Part shown: positions 60,603-64,000 of the stretch, piece by piece
Layout of the letters: the number at the start of each line of letters is the position of its first letter
How positions within the stretch are numbered: the stretch's first letter is position 1
Source: Monosporascus cannonballus
Lineage: Eukaryota > Ascomycota > Sordariomycetes > Xylariales
Reading direction: 5' to 3'
Length of the DNA stretch: 64,000 nucleotides
Assembly: GCA_004154925.1 (NCBI GenBank)
Contig: QJNS01000026.1
Coordinates: 248,001 to 312,000 of the forward strand
Position numbers and translations under genes: made by a program
The notes under the pieces: model-generated
What the model was told of the DNA's origin: nothing
What the model saw: only the letters and a program-made list of their open reading frames with translations
Database searches by the model: none

Positions 60603-61259
60603 ATGGCACTACTCGGCTCGCCCTCATTCGATTTGACGGAAGAGGAGAAGGTGCAGTGCACCGAAGACATTGTCGCTTCCCTTGTGCGATGCACGTCGAT
60701 CGTCAATCGCAGGCGGTCACTTTCGCTGGCCGACTGTGGTGATGCCCTCAGCTCCCTTCACGATGCCCTAGCCCTAGCATACGACGAAGACGCCTGCGAT
60801 TCCGCCCCTTGGTCCCAGTCCCACCTGTACCTAGGTCACATCATGCAGGCGCTGGAGAGAGACGCGGATGCTGAGGATGCTTACGCGGAGGCAGCTAGCG
60901 TGAAGAGCAATGACTTCACCGAGCAGGCTGCCGCGAGGGAAGCGGCAAGTAACCTTCTCCGTATCGAGCAGAGAAAGAGGAGTGCTAAGCGCAAGGGTGG
61001 CCTCTGGGACAGCTATGTGCTCGAACCGCCCTCATATGACGTGAAGAGCCGGGGACAACGACTGCGAGAGCTCTTGAAGGCTGGAGAGGTTTGGAACCCG
61101 GAAGGAATACCGGACATCCGGTCGGTTGCGGCTGCGAGAAAGAAGCCCTGCATCGTGACTCCGGCGCTTAACGCGCTGCCGCACCCTGCCGGTCAGCGTG
61201 CTAAAGCTGGCCGCCGCCTGAGACGGACTACTGGTCAGCGTGTTCGCTGTGCGGTATGA
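60603..61259 (+). CDS. Small helical protein with TPR-like segment
   Basis: 218 residues, single exon, of no family I recognise with confidence. Residues about 40-105 look like a pair of tetratricopeptide-type helices: DALSSLHDALALAYD, then WSQSHLYLGHIMQAL, then DAEDAYAEAASV, with the small/large residue spacing of TPRs (Y-L-G...A-L...A-E-x-A-Y-x-E-A). The second half is strongly basic (RIEQRKRSAKRKGG, and an Arg-rich C-terminus RAKAGRRLRRTTGQR), which could be a nuclear or RNA-binding tail. GC content and codon choice match the intact genes of the island, and a TATA-like box lies upstream, so it is probably a real gene. It is next to the boundary with the RIP-mutated retrotransposon. Confidence 0.65.
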   Translation: MALLGSPSFDLTEEEKVQCTEDIVASLVRCTSIVNRRRSLSLADCGDALSSLHDALALAYDEDACDSAPWSQSHLYLGHIMQALERDADAEDAYAEAASVKSNDFTEQAAAREAASNLLRIEQRKRSAKRKGGLWDSYVLEPPSYDVKSRGQRLRELLKAGEVWNPEGIPDIRSVAAARKKPCIVTPALNALPHPAGQRAKAGRRLRRTTGQRVRCAV

Positions 61260-61539
61260 ATAGGCCGTGATGGGGATGCTAAGATAAGCAACAGTGTGAT
61301 GCCGGCCTAGGTGTCTGGCCCAAACTGAACCCTAGGTATATTGACACCGACGCAAATGAATTTGGCAGCATGGATATTCCGTTGCAATGAGTTGTAATGA
61401 GTGATGTAGGCATCTTCAATCCCCATCCGGCTTGTCACAATATCCCTGGAGTTTCTATGGATAATCGTCACTTTCTCAAGTCCACATGTTGAAATAGGAG
61501 GTATAATAGCAGCTAGATTAAACGGAGGGGACAGGGCTT
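61260..61539. other. Spacer before the right AT-rich block
   Basis: Ordinary-GC DNA ending in a sharp drop to AT-rich sequence near 61540. Nothing recognised. Confidence 0.4.
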
Positions 61540-64000
61540 AGATTTATAAGATTTTTTATTTAAATAAATATTAAATAAATCCTTTATTTTTCTGTTTATG
61601 TTTTTTATTTGATGTATAGTTTTGTTTTCCGTTCTTATATCATTTCGTTGTATGTAAACTTTAATATTATCCGTTATTAAATTAAATAAAGAAATATGAA
61701 CCATTTAATAGAATATGATTTTCGATAGACATTCTAGTTAATAATTATTTTCTAAGACTTTCTTACTAATTTTATATAAACCGATATATTTAAAATCGAA
61801 GTGTTTACTGTGCTATTTTATTTAAATATTTTCTATAGAGAAATAAATTACTTTTTCTTTTGAAAAAAGTTAATAGTTTTTTATTTCTTTTAAATATGGT
61901 ATTTGTTAATTTAATTACGCATAAATTCTAGTATTAGTTTTATTTCTAATATAATTATATAAGTTATTTACATTTAAATATTACTGAATTATTAAGAGGT
62001 CCATTGTATATATTCTTATAAATATTGTGTTTAATACAAAAATTTACATTTATTAAAAATATTTTAGTATTTGTAAAATAATTAATATCATTTGCGAATT
62101 GGGTAATAAATCATCTTTTAATTTAATTATTTTGTTTATAGTTAATATGATATATTAAATATGTTTTTAATATTTAGGTTAGTTATTTCGTGTGACGGCT
62201 AGGCGGTTTAACCAACTATTAAACCTTAGTCGTACGGGTTTATGTTAGCAATAGTATCGTGAGATTCTGAGAAATAAATACAGTAACTTATCACGGCTTT
62301 TGATACAAGGGTGCCAGAGTTATATTACAAACGATTGGTATTAATAAGTGTTGCAAGCTGAAGCTATCTAAACTATGGAATTAATGAACGTATATATCCC
62401 GTGTCGGCTCACTGGCTTACCACTAGTAAGTTGGTGATCCGGCTCACTGGCTCACCATCAGTAAGTTGGTGATCCATTACGTAACTTGACCCACTATCTT
62501 TTCTTGGCTTTGTCTTTGTCGGGGATCGTTTCTAGAGGCCGTAGCCCGTTAGGTCGTAGCATTTCGTTTATTTATTTTTTTAATGTTTAACGGCGATAAA
62601 TAATTTATAATTTAACCCGATTTATATTATGAAATTTAGCTAAAATATCGACATAAAGATAACATTTTTGTTAAAAATAATTTCGTATAATAATCCGAAT
62701 ATATTAATGATATTGTCAAAAAAGATATATGTTTTTTATTTGGTATTAGTTTTTTAGATAAGGTAAAAAAATAGGAAATTTGTGTAAACTTGTCAACGGT
62801 TGCGAAAACATTATTGCAATATATTTTTCGTTACCAGATTTTGGGACAAGTGAAATATATTAATAAAATTTATAATAATTAAGTTTTATAGTTTTTTCTA
62901 AAATTAATAATTTTTATAATTTTTATAAGATATATGTAGTTATGTTTTGATTTTATTATAAATATTATATTCTTATTATTTTTTAAAATTATTATTTTTA
63001 GGTTAAGAAAATAATAAATGCGTTAAAGATATGTTAAGAGTTTATAAATCATTAAATATTTATATAATTAATATTTGTATATATATCGTATTAGGTTTAT
63101 TTGGTATTTTTCTGAGAATTTGTTACCTATTTACTTTTTTGTTTTTTAGTATATATTATTGAGCATAATTCGCATTCTTGTTTTTTGATGTAAATATAGA
63201 TACTTTTTAAAGTAATATCGAAAATTATGTAATTAATTTTAATTAAAAAACTTTTCGACGTTTGGTTATTTATTCTAGATATCTGTTTTGTCGTTTTTCA
63301 AGTTGTTTTTGTAAATAATAACGAAATCGAAGTTCGCTATATCTTTACATATTGTCATTATCGTTTCGTAAATTCTTTGATCATAGTAAAATGGGTAAGA
63401 TTTTAATAATTCGTATAAATCTTAACTCGATAAAGTTTTTTTAAGAAAATTCCTGAATTTTCGAAACATTATAATAATAGTTATGAATATTTTATTCGAA
63501 ATAACATAATTAAATTTGATGTCTTTTAATGTATATAAAAAGTATAATAAGATATAATATGTCTTAATTATTTTATTATTTGATTATCACATTTAATACG
63601 TCATTTAAAATATCGGTTTTGAATTCAACGAAACCTATTCAATTGTATATAATAAATATTGATTTATTAATAACTTTATTTTTGATTTCTTTAAATTTCT
63701 TTTTGATTACAATATTTAATTATTTCTTTTTTGTAAAATTAATTAAGAATAGAGCTATTTTATTAAGTTTTCTGATACACTTTCGGTAATAAATAACAAA
63801 TTTAAAAAATCTTGTATTTTTTAATTATAATTAGCGTTTATTACTATGTTATTATAATGATTTTCTTAGAGTTTATTTTAATATATTTTAAAGTAATAAT
63901 ATACTGTAAATATTTTATTTTATTTATAGAATTAACCCTTTGTATATTAATAAATAATTTGGCGTTTTATAAACTTTGAATAACTTTCTAAAAGTATGTT
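61540..64000 (-). mobile_element. Gypsy family A copy 3, truncated and RIP-degraded
   Basis: Sequence from about 61550 follows copy 1 from about 13690 onward: AAATCGAAGTGTTTACTG at 61793 against AAATCCAGTTGTCTGTTA at 13876, and 62630-62880 against 14310-14560. The family 3' LTR and about 1.2 kb next to it are missing at the left junction, so the copy is truncated or recombined. It continues beyond the window. A solo LTR of the same family is inserted at 62191-62561. Confidence 0.72.
62191..62561 (-). mobile_element. Solo LTR of gypsy family A nested in copy 3
   Basis: It begins TGTGACGGCTAGGCGG and ends GTCGTAGCA, with a perfect 5-bp duplication TTTCG (62186-62190 and 62562-62566). The flanking gypsy A interior is continuous if it is removed. 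It is only lightly mutated compared with its host. It contains two 35-bp tandem units (62405-62439 and 62440-62474) of the form CGGCTCACTGGCT...GTTGGTGATC that are absent from the LTRs of copy 1. Confidence 0.9.

Overview
The window looks like a chromosomal segment of a filamentous ascomycete (Pezizomycotina). It has short GT-AG introns (58-74 bp, one with a TGCTAAT-like branch site), a fungal rhodopsin-domain membrane protein gene, a Ppo-type fatty-acid oxygenase gene, and long AT-rich blocks carrying the mark of repeat-induced point mutation (RIP): C-to-T and G-to-A changes, CpG left standing, and stops where Trp codons stood. The species cannot be named from the sequence alone. Layout: 1-48 is the end of a TIR transposon. 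About 186-10505 is a heavily mutated AT-rich block with no readable gene. 10636-11166 and 41039-41857 are the two halves of one rhodopsin-domain gene, split by a 29.9-kb insertion whose ends (TIR TAGGGTTTGCA, 8-bp target duplication CCATGGCC) mark it as a hAT-type element that later filled with nested retroelements. These are gypsy-like family A copy 1 (12480-19369), family A copy 2 (25972-40362), a small solo-LTR-like insertion (30123-30340), a 508-bp TRIM (31940-32447) and a chromodomain gypsy element B (32992-40329) sitting inside one LTR of A copy 2. 41858-49390 is gene-poor: a solo LTR of family A (42874-43280) and a decayed terpene-synthase-like pseudogene on the minus strand (about 47460 down to 43594), split by a 2.1-kb TIR element (44698-46798). 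49391-61259 is an intact gene island: an M20 family (carboxypeptidase S-like) metallopeptidase, a small coiled-coil ORF, a three-exon DUF2235 alpha/beta-hydrolase, a two-domain fatty-acid dioxygenase/P450 (Ppo, linoleate diol synthase type) and a small helical, TPR-like protein. From about 61540 to the end is a third, truncated copy of gypsy A, itself invaded by a solo LTR of its own family. How it fits together: the surviving genes point to lipid chemistry (oxylipin production, DUF2235 hydrolase) and amide or peptide hydrolysis. The ruined rhodopsin-domain and terpene-synthase genes show that this subtelomere-like or accessory region has been losing genes to transposons. Whether the intact genes act together is not shown by the sequence. 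The main structural result is the order of nested insertions, which can be dated relative to one another from target duplications and from an uninterrupted sister LTR.
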